Numbered from the stretch's first letter, positions 1 to 10,465 are shown. The stretch: 64,000 nucleotides of DNA from an uncultured Draconibacterium sp. (GCF_963677575.1 NZ_OY782038.1:1550001-1614000), one strand, 5' to 3'. Numbers and translations: made by a program. The notes: a model not told the origin generated them from the sequence alone.

Positions 1-1145
1 AAGAATATGTTCAAGATGAAGCGACCAGGAACCAGTTTGAAGGAGAGGCCAAATTTCTAAGGGCATTATTTTATTTCGACCTGGTTAAATACTTTGGCCC
101 ACTTCCAATTATTGACAAGCTGGTTACTCCCGAAGAAGCTCTTGAGACTGGAAGAAGCCCTGTTGCTGATGTTTACGACCTCATAGTTTCCGATTTAGAA
201 ACTGCTGCACAATTATTACCAGCGTCATACGATAATAAAAATATAGGCCGCGCAACTTCGTATGCAGCAAAAGCACTTTTAGCAAGGGTATTACTCACCC
301 GCTCAGGCCCGGTTTTACACCCCGACGGACCTTGTTTGGGAACCGGTGAATACAGTGAAGCTCTTAGCCTTTTAAACGAAGTAATCAGTGGCCCTTATGC
401 TATGTTGGATGACTATGCTGCTACTTTCGACCTGTTGAATGAAAATAACCCTGACATTGTTTTCGATATTCAATATGAAATGGGCGGCCTTGGGATTGGT
501 TGTGCATACCCGGGCGAACTGGCAGGGGCTTCCTACTGGAAATCGGTTGGCTACCCTTATGCTATTGGACTCGAAACCAAAGATGTATCATTCGATTTAA
601 TTAATTCATACGATACCATAAACGATGTACGCTTTGCTTTTAATGTACAAATGGGCTACATCGAGGAAAGTAACGGGCAATATGTAGAAGATCCGGTAAC
701 GATCAAATTTTCACGTCCCGATCCTAGTACATGGGGATCTGACCGTTTCGATTTCGGGATTAACTTCCCAATTATCAGATTCACCGATGTGTTACTTATG
801 AAAGCCGAATGCATCCTCCAGGGAGCCTCAGGAACCCAGTCGGAAGTTGACCAAATTATAAACGACGTTCGCGAACGTGCAGGCCTTAATGATCCGGTCT
901 CCAACGCAACCCTCGACGATCTTTTGGAAGAAAGACGTAAAGAATTTCTGGGAGAAGGTTTACGCTGGCACGATTTGGTTCGCACCGGAAAAGTTCTCGA
1001 TGTAATGAATGCCTGGATTCCGGTGGAAGATGTGGCAGACCAAATGAGAGAACCAATCAATGCCGATCATATTCTTTATCCTATTCCAATTGAACAAATG
1101 GAAGTTAAAAAAGGATTATATACTCAAAATAAAGGTTATGAATAA
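1..1145 (+). CDS. SusD/RagB-like outer-membrane glycan-binding lipoprotein, 5' truncated by window edge
   Basis: The reading frame is open from the first bases (codons start at base 3), so the N-terminus and signal peptide lie outside the window. The visible 380 or so residues begin with the SusD motif EAKFLRALFYFDLVKYFG and end with the family's C-terminal blocks (EERRKEFLGEGLRWHDLVR, then YPIPIEQMEVKKG). SusD proteins sit on the outer membrane as lids over a SusC TonB-dependent porin and capture oligosaccharides. The partner SusC is presumably just upstream. A hairpin about 40 bases after the stop separates this gene from the enzyme operon. An ATG- or TTG-based start inside the window would be an artefact. 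Confidence 0.93.
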   Translation, partial: EYVQDEATRNQFEGEAKFLRALFYFDLVKYFGPLPIIDKLVTPEEALETGRSPVADVYDLIVSDLETAAQLLPASYDNKNIGRATSYAAKALLARVLLTRSGPVLHPDGPCLGTGEYSEALSLLNEVISGPYAMLDDYAATFDLLNENNPDIVFDIQYEMGGLGIGCAYPGELAGASYWKSVGYPYAIGLETKDVSFDLINSYDTINDVRFAFNVQMGYIEESNGQYVEDPVTIKFSRPDPSTWGSDRFDFGINFPIIRFTDVLLMKAECILQGASGTQSEVDQIINDVRERAGLNDPVSNATLDDLLEERRKEFLGEGLRWHDLVRTGKVLDVMNAWIPVEDVADQMREPINADHILYPIPIEQMEVKKGLYTQNKGYE

Positions 1146-1182
1146 TAAATAAGAATATTTTGGGTTAATTAATTATTTTCAG

Positions 1183-1222
1183 GGACAGGAATTTTATTGC
1201 CGTTAACAATATTTTCCTGTCC
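1183..1222 (+). terminator. Probable rho-independent terminator after susD
   Basis: GGACAGGAA (1183-1191) pairs perfectly with TTCCTGTCC (1214-1222), and the stem can extend by one A-T and one G-T pair. The loop is about 22 bases. A T-rich stretch (TTTATTCT) follows. The position 38 bases after the susD stop suits a terminator, though the large loop makes it less certain than a compact hairpin. Confidence 0.55.
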
Positions 1223-1235
1223 TTTATTCTAAAAA

Positions 1236-1243
1236 TATATTTG
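1236..1243 (+). promoter_or_regulatory. Candidate Bacteroidota -7 box for the enzyme operon
   Basis: TATATTTG matches the TAnnTTTG -7 consensus of the primary Bacteroidota sigma factor and lies about 95 bases before the GH42 start, directly after the susD terminator. I see no clear TTTG -33 box at the right distance, so this is a candidate only. Confidence 0.4.
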
Positions 1244-1338
1244 TAGGTAAAAAACATATAAATATCGAAAACGAATCAAATTCAGATTCTGCCAAAATGA
1301 GATTTAAAAACAAAACCGGTATTAATATTCTAAATATT

Positions 1339-3423
1339 ATGAAAAACTTACATACAACATTAACCACTATTATTCTGTTATTTATTTCTACCCACACTAA
1401 CGCACAAATAACTAACGACTATTTCCCGCCATCAGAATTAACTACCGTTGGCGCCTACTATTATCCCGAGCACTGGGATGAAAGCCAGTGGGAACGCGAT
1501 ATAAAACACATGGCCGGCCTGGGCTTTGAATTTACCCATTTTGCCGAATTTGCCTGGGCACAGTTGGAACCCAGTGAAGGAGTTTACAACTTTACATGGC
1601 TCGATAAAGCCGTTGAACTGGCAGCCAAATACAACCTAAAAGTAGTTATGTGCACTTCAACCGCAACCCCGCCGGTTTGGCTGGTGCGTAAACATCCCGA
1701 TATTTTAAAGCAGCATGAAGACGGGACAAAAATGGATCACGGGGCACGCCAACACGCGTCGTTTTCCAACAACTATTACCGTGAGTACGCAATGAAAATG
1801 ATTGCCGAACTGGCAAAACATTACGGCAACGATCCTCGAATTATTGGCTGGCAACTGGATAACGAACCTGCTGCCAATGTTGATTTCGGCGAGGATGCCC
1901 AAAATCGTTTTCGCGCCTGGCTGAAAAACAAATACAAAAACATTAATGCCCTGAACAAAGCCTGGGGCACCAACTTCTGGAGCGGTACTTACACCAGTTT
2001 CGATCAGATAAATATCCCAAAACATTCGCAGTGGGGCATGAACCTTTACCAACGCCTCGACCACAGCCGATTTTGCGATTACGAAACCTCAAGTTTCCTG
2101 GATGAACAAGCCAGGGTTATCAGAAAATATTCTACCCCAAAACAATGGATTACCACCAATTACATCCCCTATTACGATGCACGTTACCCCGGAGCAAGTA
2201 CCGAACTCGACTTTATTACCTATACCCGGTACATGGTTTATGGCGAACACCGCGGTATTGGAATTAAAGGGTACCGCGTTGGCGAATATTCGCGCATTGC
2301 CATGGCCAACGATTATTTCAGACCTTTATCTCCCGTTTACGGTGTAATGGAACTTCAGCCCGGACAAGTAAACTGGGGAACCATTAATTCGCAACCACTG
2401 CCGGGAGCAGTTCACCTTTGGTTGTGGCACGTTTTTGCCGGAGGCAGTAAATTAACCTGCACCTACCGTTTTCGTGCTCCCATTTACGGTTACGAGCAAT
2501 ATCACTACGGGATTGTTGGCCCCGATGGTGTTACCCCAACACAAGGAGGGAAAGAATACCAGAAATTTATCGAAGAAATTAAGTTGCTACGTAAAAATCT
2601 GTCCTCAAAAGCAGTCCCGGAAGAATACCTGGAACGTAAAACCGGAATTTTATACGATCCCGATAATACCGTTGCCATTAACCAAAATAAACAAACCGTT
2701 GCCTGGGATACAGAGCAACACGTTTTAAAATATTACAAAGCCCTTAAATCCTTTGGGGCCCCTGTTGATTTTATCCGCGACACCATGGATTTTTCCTCCT
2801 ACCCGGTTATTGTTGCCCCGGCTTACCAGCAAATGAGCCTGGGACTGATAGAAAAACTGACTGACTATGTAAAAGCAGGCGGCAACCTGGTTATGTCGTG
2901 CAGAACCGGGCATCAGGATGAATTCGGGCATTTATGGGAAGCCAAACACGCAGAACCACTCTATGAATTAATTGGAGGAGAAATTGAATTTTACGACCTT
3001 CTCCGTACTTATGCTCCTGATACGGTTATTATCGATCAGCAAAAATACGGGTGGAATACCTGGGGAGACATTTTAAAAGCGAACACCGGCACCGAAGTTT
3101 GGGGAACTTACTCCGGCGATTTTTATTCCGGCAAACCTTCTGTAACCTTTAATAAACTTGAAAAAGGCACCGTAACTTATGTGGGCATTGACAGCTGCGA
3201 TGGCTTGCTTGAAAATGCGGTATTGAACAAATTATATAAACGACTTAAAATAAATATTGAAAATTATCCGAAAGGAATTATTGTAGAATACCGCGATGGA
3301 TTTGGTATTGCCATGAATTACTCGGATAAGGAATTTGAAATGTACCTTCCTGAAAATATCAGGGTATTAGTTGGAGAAAGAAAAATCCCGACAGCCGGAG
3401 TACTTGTTTGGAAATTACAATAA
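1339..3423 (+). CDS. GH42 beta-galactosidase, secreted
   Basis: This is a family GH42 enzyme (about 694 residues), expected to release non-reducing beta-galactose from oligosaccharides. The start at 1339 is preferred over the in-frame ATG at 1297 because it gives a clean signal peptide (MKNLHTTLTTIILLF, cleavage near TNA-QIT). The N-terminal block VGAYYYPEHWDESQWERD is the GH42 entry motif. The acid/base Glu lies in QLDNEPA (about E176) and the nucleophile in MELQPGQVNW (about E338). A trimerisation-type domain follows from about residue 430. It opens the rhamnogalacturonan enzyme run, with the GH106 gene next. The exact substrate (galactan or other beta-galactosides) cannot be read from sequence. 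Confidence 0.93.
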   Translation: MKNLHTTLTTIILLFISTHTNAQITNDYFPPSELTTVGAYYYPEHWDESQWERDIKHMAGLGFEFTHFAEFAWAQLEPSEGVYNFTWLDKAVELAAKYNLKVVMCTSTATPPVWLVRKHPDILKQHEDGTKMDHGARQHASFSNNYYREYAMKMIAELAKHYGNDPRIIGWQLDNEPAANVDFGEDAQNRFRAWLKNKYKNINALNKAWGTNFWSGTYTSFDQINIPKHSQWGMNLYQRLDHSRFCDYETSSFLDEQARVIRKYSTPKQWITTNYIPYYDARYPGASTELDFITYTRYMVYGEHRGIGIKGYRVGEYSRIAMANDYFRPLSPVYGVMELQPGQVNWGTINSQPLPGAVHLWLWHVFAGGSKLTCTYRFRAPIYGYEQYHYGIVGPDGVTPTQGGKEYQKFIEEIKLLRKNLSSKAVPEEYLERKTGILYDPDNTVAINQNKQTVAWDTEQHVLKYYKALKSFGAPVDFIRDTMDFSSYPVIVAPAYQQMSLGLIEKLTDYVKAGGNLVMSCRTGHQDEFGHLWEAKHAEPLYELIGGEIEFYDLLRTYAPDTVIIDQQKYGWNTWGDILKANTGTEVWGTYSGDFYSGKPSVTFNKLEKGTVTYVGIDSCDGLLENAVLNKLYKRLKINIENYPKGIIVEYRDGFGIAMNYSDKEFEMYLPENIRVLVGERKIPTAGVLVWKLQ

Positions 3424-3488
3424 AGAAAGTAAATCAGGATTCGGGAAACCTGAGCCTGATATTTTTAAATCAAATTAACCTATTACAA

Positions 3489-6338
3489 ATGATTCGAATA
3501 AAACTGTTTACAAAATCATATTCTTTCCTCCCCCTGTTAATGCTTTTACTGGTTTCTTCCTGTGCACAAAAAACCACTCCGCAATGGCCCGAACAAAACA
3601 ACGAAACGGCTCCCTGGACACGTTGGTGGTGGCACGGCAGTGCAGTAGATCAAGCCAACTTAACAGCCAATATGGAAGAACTGAAAAGAGCGGGCTTTGG
3701 TGGTGTTGAAATCACTCCTATTTATGATGTCAGGGGCTCAGAAGATAAATCTATTTCTTTTCAATCGGGAGAGTGGATGAAAATGCTGGAACATACTTTA
3801 AAAGAAGGGCAACAACTGGAAATGGGGGTTGACCTGGCAAACGCATCGGGCTGGCCTTTCGGGGGGCCGTGGATTGGTCCTGATAATGCCTGCAAAAATC
3901 TTCAATACAAGAAATACAGTTTAAAAGGCGGTGAAACACTGAAAGAGAAAGTTGAATTTATACAGCAACCCATGGTGCGGGCTATTGGGAAACACCTTGA
4001 TATTTCAGATGTAAAATATCCCATCAGCAGCAATACCAACCTACAGGAAATGGCACTGGAACAGGTACGTTTCAAAAAATCTCTTCCGTTACAAACCTTA
4101 ATGGCTTATAACAACAATGGAGAAACTTTTGATTTAACATCGTCCGTTAACGCAAACGGAATCCTGAACTGGGCTGCACCGGAAGGAAACTGGCAGCTCT
4201 ATGCCGTATTCCAGGGATGGCATGGAAAAATGGTAGAACGTGCAGGGACCGGCGGAGAAGGAAATGTAATTGACCACTTTTCGGAAGAAGCGGTCAGGCA
4301 TTTTTTAGCAGATTTTGACAAAAACTCGAAAGACATAGACCTTACCGGGTTACGAGCCTTTTTTAATGATTCGTATGAAGTGGACGACGCCAGTGGCGAT
4401 GCCAACTGGACCCCTCTCTTTTTCGAAGAGTTCAAAGCCCGCAGAGGTTACGACCTGAAAAATTTTTTACCGGCATTATTTGGCGATTTAGACGAAGATA
4501 CCAATAACCGGGTTTTATGCGATTACCGCGAGACAATTTCGGATTTGCTACTCGAAAAATTTACTATTATTTGGGCTAACTGGGCCGAATCACACAACGC
4601 CATTATACGAAACCAGGCGCACGGATCACCAGCAAATATTCTTGATTTATACGAAGCCAGCCATATTCCTGAAACAGAGGGAACCGATCCGATGAGAATC
4701 AAAATGGCTACTTCTGCCGGTCATGTTTCAGGGAAACCTTTAATTGCCTGCGAAGCGGCTACATGGCTTAATGAACATTTTCTAAGCAATCTGGCCGATG
4801 TAAAACAAAACGCTGACAGGTATTTGGCCAATGGAGTAAACCACATTGTTTATCACGGTACCCCCTACTCTCCAATCGAAGAGAAATGGCCGGGATGGAT
4901 GTTTTATGCAGCTGTTCATTTTGCACCTACCAACACTTGGTGGAACGAGTTAAAAACGGTTAATCAATACATTACCAACTGCCAGTCGTTCATGCAAAAC
5001 TCAACTCCCGCCAATGATATTCTGCTCTATTTCCCTATTTACCAGGCATGGACAGAAAGAGACAGGAAAATTCTTCCCCACTTTGGCGGGCACAGCGAAG
5101 AGTTGACCTATAAAATCAGTAACTCACTCCTTGCGCAAGGATATTCATTTGATTACATTTCTGACCGCCAAATAAAAAAACTAAATTTTAAGAATGGAGA
5201 AATCCAATCAGCCGGGGCAGCATACAAAACTATTGTTGTTCCCAATTGTGTAAATATTCCGCTGGAAACGCTTCAGCATCTTTTTGCCCTGGCAGAAAAT
5301 GGTGCAACGGTAATTTTTGAAAACAAAATACCAACACAAGTTCCGGGAATGAATGATTTTGAAAAACGTCAGGCAGAAGCTAAAAAGTTGGTTGAAGCAC
5401 TTCAATTCCAGGCTACAAACAATTACCAGACTGCAAAAACCGGGAAAGGTAGAATTTTGCTTGGAGATAAAGTTGAACCGATGTTAAACGACACCGAAAT
5501 TTGCGGAGAACAATTAGCAATTGAAGGACTTTGGTACAACCGGGTAAAACGCCCTGAAGGAACCTGCTATTTTATTTCCAACTGGTCGGGGAAAAATATT
5601 GATAAGTGGATTACACTTCAATCTTCAGGGAAATCGGCAGTTTGGTTTAATCCCATGGAAAAAACTACAGGCAAAGCGCTCACCCGCAAACAGGGGAAAA
5701 CAAATACAAAGGTTTCTGTTCAATTAAAACCGGGCGAAACATTGATTCTACAATGGTATTCAAACGAGGTTAATGCGAACAATTATCCACTGTGGCAAAA
5801 GTCGAAAAACAAAAAAGAGTTGAACAACAATTGGAAAGTTTCTTTTGAAAAAGGCGGGCCTACCCTGCCTGCATCTTATAAAACAGATGAATTAATATCG
5901 TGGACCGAAGTTTCAGGCGAATTGCAAAAATTCTCGGGAACAGCAAGCTATAAAACCACTTTTGATTTGCCCGGTGGACCGGACAAAAATTACCTGCTCG
6001 ATCTGGGTATTGTACACGAATCAGCCGTAATACTATTAAACGGAAAAGAATTAACTACCCTGGTAGGGCCCGAATTTCAAATTGTACTACCCGGCGACAT
6101 TCTAAAACCGACAAATACGCTTGAAATTAAAGTCACCAATTTAATGGCCAACCGGATTATCGATATGGACAAAAACGGAGTGAATTACAGGAAGTTCTAT
6201 AACGTCAACTTTGCAGCCCATACCAAAGGGAGCCGTGGAGCTGATGGTAATTTTTCGGCAGCCGGCTGGGAACCGCTTCCTTCAGGCTTACTCGGACCTG
6301 TAACCTTAACCGAAATATCACCAAAACAAACGAACTAA
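3489..6338 (+). CDS. GH106 alpha-L-rhamnosidase, lipoprotein
   Basis: The protein (about 949 residues) carries the GH106 signature near its N-terminus (PWTRWWWHGSAVD, then GFGGVEITPIYDVRGSE) and the core block with IACEAATWLNEHF and NGVNHIVYHGTPYSP. GH106 enzymes remove terminal alpha-L-rhamnose, for example from rhamnogalacturonan or Rha-GlcA tips. The start at 3489 is chosen because MIRIKLF begins a lipoprotein signal ending in LLVSSC (Cys about 25); the upstream in-frame ATG at 3408 lies inside the GH42 gene. A C-terminal beta-sandwich (DLGIVHESAVILLNGKEL) resembles the galactose-binding-like domain of the family. The next gene begins 12 bases after the stop, implying one transcript. Confidence 0.9.
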   Translation: MIRIKLFTKSYSFLPLLMLLLVSSCAQKTTPQWPEQNNETAPWTRWWWHGSAVDQANLTANMEELKRAGFGGVEITPIYDVRGSEDKSISFQSGEWMKMLEHTLKEGQQLEMGVDLANASGWPFGGPWIGPDNACKNLQYKKYSLKGGETLKEKVEFIQQPMVRAIGKHLDISDVKYPISSNTNLQEMALEQVRFKKSLPLQTLMAYNNNGETFDLTSSVNANGILNWAAPEGNWQLYAVFQGWHGKMVERAGTGGEGNVIDHFSEEAVRHFLADFDKNSKDIDLTGLRAFFNDSYEVDDASGDANWTPLFFEEFKARRGYDLKNFLPALFGDLDEDTNNRVLCDYRETISDLLLEKFTIIWANWAESHNAIIRNQAHGSPANILDLYEASHIPETEGTDPMRIKMATSAGHVSGKPLIACEAATWLNEHFLSNLADVKQNADRYLANGVNHIVYHGTPYSPIEEKWPGWMFYAAVHFAPTNTWWNELKTVNQYITNCQSFMQNSTPANDILLYFPIYQAWTERDRKILPHFGGHSEELTYKISNSLLAQGYSFDYISDRQIKKLNFKNGEIQSAGAAYKTIVVPNCVNIPLETLQHLFALAENGATVIFENKIPTQVPGMNDFEKRQAEAKKLVEALQFQATNNYQTAKTGKGRILLGDKVEPMLNDTEICGEQLAIEGLWYNRVKRPEGTCYFISNWSGKNIDKWITLQSSGKSAVWFNPMEKTTGKALTRKQGKTNTKVSVQLKPGETLILQWYSNEVNANNYPLWQKSKNKKELNNNWKVSFEKGGPTLPASYKTDELISWTEVSGELQKFSGTASYKTTFDLPGGPDKNYLLDLGIVHESAVILLNGKELTTLVGPEFQIVLPGDILKPTNTLEIKVTNLMANRIIDMDKNGVNYRKFYNVNFAAHTKGSRGADGNFSAAGWEPLPSGLLGPVTLTEISPKQTN

Positions 6339-6350
6339 CAAATCAAGGCT

Positions 6351-8489
6351 ATGAAAAAGATCAGTACGGCAGTTGTATCTGTTTTTCTGTTTATTGCATG
6401 TACACCCCAACAAACAACTAAGCCTGTTAATCGTAAAGCGCTGGTTGAAAGAAATAATGTTACCATTGAAAAATTTGAGCCACTGGCCTCGCTTTCTGTA
6501 GGAAACGGCGAGTTCGCTTTTACCACCGATATTACAGGCTTGCAAACTTTTTACAACGCTTACAACGAAGGTGTTCCGTTGGGAACCATGTCGAACTGGG
6601 GCTGGCATACTTTGCCCAACACGGAAAACTACGATCTGTCGGAAACACTGAAATATTTTGAAGTTGAAGGACGCCAGGTTCCTTACCGTCACCAGATAAA
6701 AGATGACCCAAGAAAACAGGCTGCCTGCGATTATTTTCGTGTGAACCCGCACCGGCTTCACATGGGAGTTATCGGTTTCGTACTGACCAAAGCAAACGGA
6801 GAACCGGCTCAAATTGAAGATATTAAAAAGGTAAAACACCACCTCGACATGTGGACAGGACAGATTACCAGCGAGTTCGAATTTGAGGGACAACTGGTAA
6901 CAGTTGAAGTTTATTGTCATCAGGATCAGGACCAGGTTTCTGCAAAAATAAAATCGCCTTTAATGGCAAACGGCCAATTGGCTGTTCAATGGAAGTTTCC
7001 TTACGGAGCGCCGATTCATTGCCACCCGGGCTATGATTTCGATTCGCCCGACAAACACCAAACAGTAATGACAAATACTAGCGATAAATCGGTTGTATTC
7101 GATCGTACGCTGGATGACGACAAATACCAGGTGGCGGTTAACTGGAATGGAAACGCTTCGTTCGTTAAAAGCCAGGAGCATGAATACATTCTGAAACCGG
7201 AGGAGGGTGAAACGCTGGAATTCAATTGTTTGTTTGCTCCTGAACTGGGTGAGAAACAACCCATTTCGTTTGCTGATACAAAAAGTAACAACATTTCAGG
7301 CTGGGAGAATTTCTGGAATGAAGGCGGCGTTGTCGACTTTTCTGCCTGTACCGATCCGAGAGCAAAAGAATTGGAACGCCGTACAGTTTTATCGCAGTAC
7401 CTCACAAAAATACAAAGCTCAGGCTCGATGCCTCCACAGGAAACCGGACTCACCTACAACAGCTGGTTTGGTAAATACCACCTGGAAATGCACTGGTGGC
7501 ACATTGCACACTTTGCCCAGTGGCAGCGCGAACAATGTGCGGAAAAGCAACTGGAATTTTATTACGAAATGTACGATGCTGCCCGCCAGACTGCCACCGA
7601 CCAGGGCTACAAAGGCGTGCGCTGGCAAAAAATGGTGGGTCCTAATCACGAAAACAGTCCTTCTTCAGTAGGTTCTTACCTGATTTGGCAACAACCACAC
7701 ATTATCTGGCTGGCAGAAGAAATGTACCGTCAGAATCCATCGCAAGAGGTATTAAATAAATACAAAGATTTGGTTTTTGCCACCGCCGATTTTATGGCTA
7801 ATTTCCCCATCTGGAATGAAGAAAAGAAACAATACGATCTGGCACCTCCGCTAATTCCTGCACAAGAACACTGGGCCCGCGAAACTACTTACAACCCGCC
7901 TTTCGAGTTGGCATACTGGTACTGGGGATTAACTACTGCGCAAACCTGGAAAGAGCGTCTGAACGAAGCGAAAGTGAAAGAATGGGAAGATGTAAGGCTG
8001 AACCTGCCTGCTCCTGACCAGGCAAATGGCGTTTACCTTGGAATTCAGGGGGCAACCGAATCGTACAACGATATGGAGTTAATGAAAGACCACCCGGTGG
8101 TTTTAGGCGCCTATGGTATTTTACCGGCCTGGGATAAAATTGATCCGGAAATTATGCGGAATACCATGCATACCATTGCAAAAAAATGGGACTGGTCTTC
8201 TACCTGGGGATGGGATTACCCCATGGCTGCCATGACCGCAACCCGCTTGGGAGAACCTGAACTTGCACTTGAATTTTTATTAAAAGACGTTCAGAAAAAT
8301 ACCTATCTAAAAAATGGGCACAACTATCAAAGTGATCGTCTTAGATTGTATATGCCGGGCAACGGAGGCCTGTTAACCACAATTGGTATGATGTGCGCCG
8401 GATGGGATGGCTGCACTGTTGAAAACCCGGGATTCCCAAAAGATGGCAAATGGAATGTAAAATGGGAAGGAATTTCACCCGTTTTTTAA
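6351..8489 (+). CDS. Six-hairpin-type glycosidase, family not identified, lipoprotein
   Basis: This 712-residue lipoprotein (FLFIACTPQ, Cys about 17) has a beta-rich N-terminal half and an all-alpha C-terminal half. The latter contains SMPPQETGLTYNSWFGKYHLEMHWWH, VGPNHENSPSS and a Trp-rich block KKWDWSSTWGWDYPM. That layout matches (alpha/alpha)6-barrel glycosidases around GH65/GH95, but I cannot place it in a numbered family. Acid candidates are the Glu in PPQETG and the Glu in GPNHENSP. It lies 12 bases after GH106 and before GH28, so it probably trims a rhamnogalacturonan-derived fragment. Function beyond glycosidase is unknown to me. Confidence 0.7.
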   Translation: MKKISTAVVSVFLFIACTPQQTTKPVNRKALVERNNVTIEKFEPLASLSVGNGEFAFTTDITGLQTFYNAYNEGVPLGTMSNWGWHTLPNTENYDLSETLKYFEVEGRQVPYRHQIKDDPRKQAACDYFRVNPHRLHMGVIGFVLTKANGEPAQIEDIKKVKHHLDMWTGQITSEFEFEGQLVTVEVYCHQDQDQVSAKIKSPLMANGQLAVQWKFPYGAPIHCHPGYDFDSPDKHQTVMTNTSDKSVVFDRTLDDDKYQVAVNWNGNASFVKSQEHEYILKPEEGETLEFNCLFAPELGEKQPISFADTKSNNISGWENFWNEGGVVDFSACTDPRAKELERRTVLSQYLTKIQSSGSMPPQETGLTYNSWFGKYHLEMHWWHIAHFAQWQREQCAEKQLEFYYEMYDAARQTATDQGYKGVRWQKMVGPNHENSPSSVGSYLIWQQPHIIWLAEEMYRQNPSQEVLNKYKDLVFATADFMANFPIWNEEKKQYDLAPPLIPAQEHWARETTYNPPFELAYWYWGLTTAQTWKERLNEAKVKEWEDVRLNLPAPDQANGVYLGIQGATESYNDMELMKDHPVVLGAYGILPAWDKIDPEIMRNTMHTIAKKWDWSSTWGWDYPMAAMTATRLGEPELALEFLLKDVQKNTYLKNGHNYQSDRLRLYMPGNGGLLTTIGMMCAGWDGCTVENPGFPKDGKWNVKWEGISPVF

Positions 8490-8548
8490 TTCTATAAACT
8501 TTTAAAAATTACACATTAAATATTTTTCTGAATTAAAAAGATAATATT

Positions 8549-10453
8549 ATGACTCGCAAGATTCCATTTTTAATATTAATCGCGTCTATTGTTTTTTCCT
8601 GCACAACAAAAGTTGAGAAGGAGAATAAAAGCGAACTGGTAAAACGTTTGGAGGGCTTCTTTTACAACAAAGATTTTGCAAAAATTCCGGAGACAACCTT
8701 TAGTGTTGATGCTTACGGAGCTATCGCTGATGGAAAAACATTGGCAACAGAAGCCATTCAGAAAACCATTGATGCTGCTGCTGAAGCCGGAGGGGGAAAG
8801 GTTATTTTTCCTCCCGGAACTTATCTTTCAGGGGCACTCTTTGTAAAATCGAATGTAGAGTTGCACATTGGAGAAGGTGTAATTATCCGGGCTATTCAGG
8901 ATAACGATTACTATCCTCGAAAATGGACACGCATTGCCGGAATTGAAATGGAATGGCCGGCTGCCCTTATTAATGTTTACAACGAACACAATGTGCGCAT
9001 TACCGGGAAAGGGGTTATCGACGGCAATGGAAAATACTGGTGGAAGAAATTCTGGGGCGATCCCCGATACACCGGAGGCATGTGGGGCGAATACAAAGAA
9101 AAAGGCATTCGCTGGGCTGTTGATTACGACTGCGAACGTGTCCGCCCGGTTGTAATTTGGAAATCGGAAGATGTGCTGTTAAAAGATTTTACGGTGAAAC
9201 GCGCCGGATTCTGGACCGTTTCGCTCACGTACAGTACCCGTGTTCATGTAAACGGGCTTGTGGTGCGTAATAACATTGGCGGATTCGGCCCCAGTTCCGA
9301 TGGTATTGACACCGACTCATCGAAAGACGTGCTGGTTGAAAACTGCGACATCGACTGCAACGACGATAACCTGTGCATTAAAGCGGGTAAAGATGCCGAT
9401 GGTTTGCGCGTTAATCGTCCGGCAGAAAACATTGTTTACCGGAACTGCATCACCCGCGCCGGACACGGTTTAATCACCCTCGGAAGTGAAACTTCAGGTG
9501 GAATGAGAAATATTGAAGTGTACGGACTCGAAGCTATCGGTACCAACATTGGTATTCGTTTCAAATCGGCTAAAGTGCGTGGCGGGTTGATGGAGAACAT
9601 TCATTTTCACGACATTAAAATGAAAGATGTTGCCAATCCTTTCCATTTCGAGCTAAACTGGTACCCCGAATACAGCTACTGCAACATTCCTGACAATATT
9701 CCTGAAGACGAAATAAAAGACCGCTGGAGAGTGCTCAGCCAAAGGGTTACTCCCGAAGAAAAAGGGATTCCTGAATTCCGAAATATTAAACTCAGCAACA
9801 TTACTGTTGAAAAAGCCAAACGCGCTTTTTATGCCAATGCCTACCCCGAAAAACCGATTCATAACATTACCTGGGAGAATGTTACAGTAGAAGCTGAAGA
9901 GAGCGGGAAGTTGAGTTATGCCAGCGACTGGACCATGAATAATGTTACGCTAAAAACAGCGAGCGGTTTACCAATAGAATTAATTGAAAGTAGCAATATC
10001 CAACAACCAAAAATAGTTACTATCGAAAAAGCAGCACCGCAACCGAAAGAAAAACTATCACTCGATCAGCAAATAAGGGCAATAAACATGGACGCCAAAA
10101 AGGTTATTATTCCTGTTAATCCAACAGAGGTTCAGGCAATAGTTGAAGGCGACACAACCCTTTATTCTGAAAAATTCAAGGTGTTTATTTTAAAACAGGA
10201 AAATGCGACCATTGGATTTTACGAACCGTTGGGCGATGGTTTTTACTACTCGAAAGTGGAGATTGCCACTAAAAATAATGCTTCGCTGATAGAGGTAAAA
10301 GGACAGAAACTTCACGATTACACTTTTGTAGTTAACAGGGAGGTTAAACCTAAAAGTGTTAACGGAGCAGACAATTGGAGCTACAACGATGATATGAAAC
10401 AGGTCATCATCGCAAAGAAAGAAAAAGCATTTACCATTCAGATTAATCAATAA
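8549..10453 (+). CDS. GH28 polygalacturonase / rhamnogalacturonan galacturonohydrolase
   Basis: The 634-residue protein starts with a lipoprotein-type signal (IVFSCTTK). It then shows the right-handed beta-helix of GH28, entered by GGGKVIFPPGTYLSGALFV. The catalytic motifs are intact: SSDGIDTDSS, the double Asp in CNDDNLCIK (about D272/D273) and GHGLITLGSE (His about 306). It would hydrolyse galacturonosyl linkages in homogalacturonan or rhamnogalacturonan. The C-terminal 130 or so residues beyond the helix look like an extra beta domain. The PL11, GH105 and CE12 genes nearby favour a rhamnogalacturonan substrate. Confidence 0.9.
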   Translation: MTRKIPFLILIASIVFSCTTKVEKENKSELVKRLEGFFYNKDFAKIPETTFSVDAYGAIADGKTLATEAIQKTIDAAAEAGGGKVIFPPGTYLSGALFVKSNVELHIGEGVIIRAIQDNDYYPRKWTRIAGIEMEWPAALINVYNEHNVRITGKGVIDGNGKYWWKKFWGDPRYTGGMWGEYKEKGIRWAVDYDCERVRPVVIWKSEDVLLKDFTVKRAGFWTVSLTYSTRVHVNGLVVRNNIGGFGPSSDGIDTDSSKDVLVENCDIDCNDDNLCIKAGKDADGLRVNRPAENIVYRNCITRAGHGLITLGSETSGGMRNIEVYGLEAIGTNIGIRFKSAKVRGGLMENIHFHDIKMKDVANPFHFELNWYPEYSYCNIPDNIPEDEIKDRWRVLSQRVTPEEKGIPEFRNIKLSNITVEKAKRAFYANAYPEKPIHNITWENVTVEAEESGKLSYASDWTMNNVTLKTASGLPIELIESSNIQQPKIVTIEKAAPQPKEKLSLDQQIRAINMDAKKVIIPVNPTEVQAIVEGDTTLYSEKFKVFILKQENATIGFYEPLGDGFYYSKVEIATKNNASLIEVKGQKLHDYTFVVNREVKPKSVNGADNWSYNDDMKQVIIAKKEKAFTIQINQ

Positions 10454-10465
10454 GAAACACATACC

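Noticed and set aside
6318..6920. 200-codon open frame on the minus strand
   Set aside because: It is antisense to the six-hairpin gene and carries no family features.
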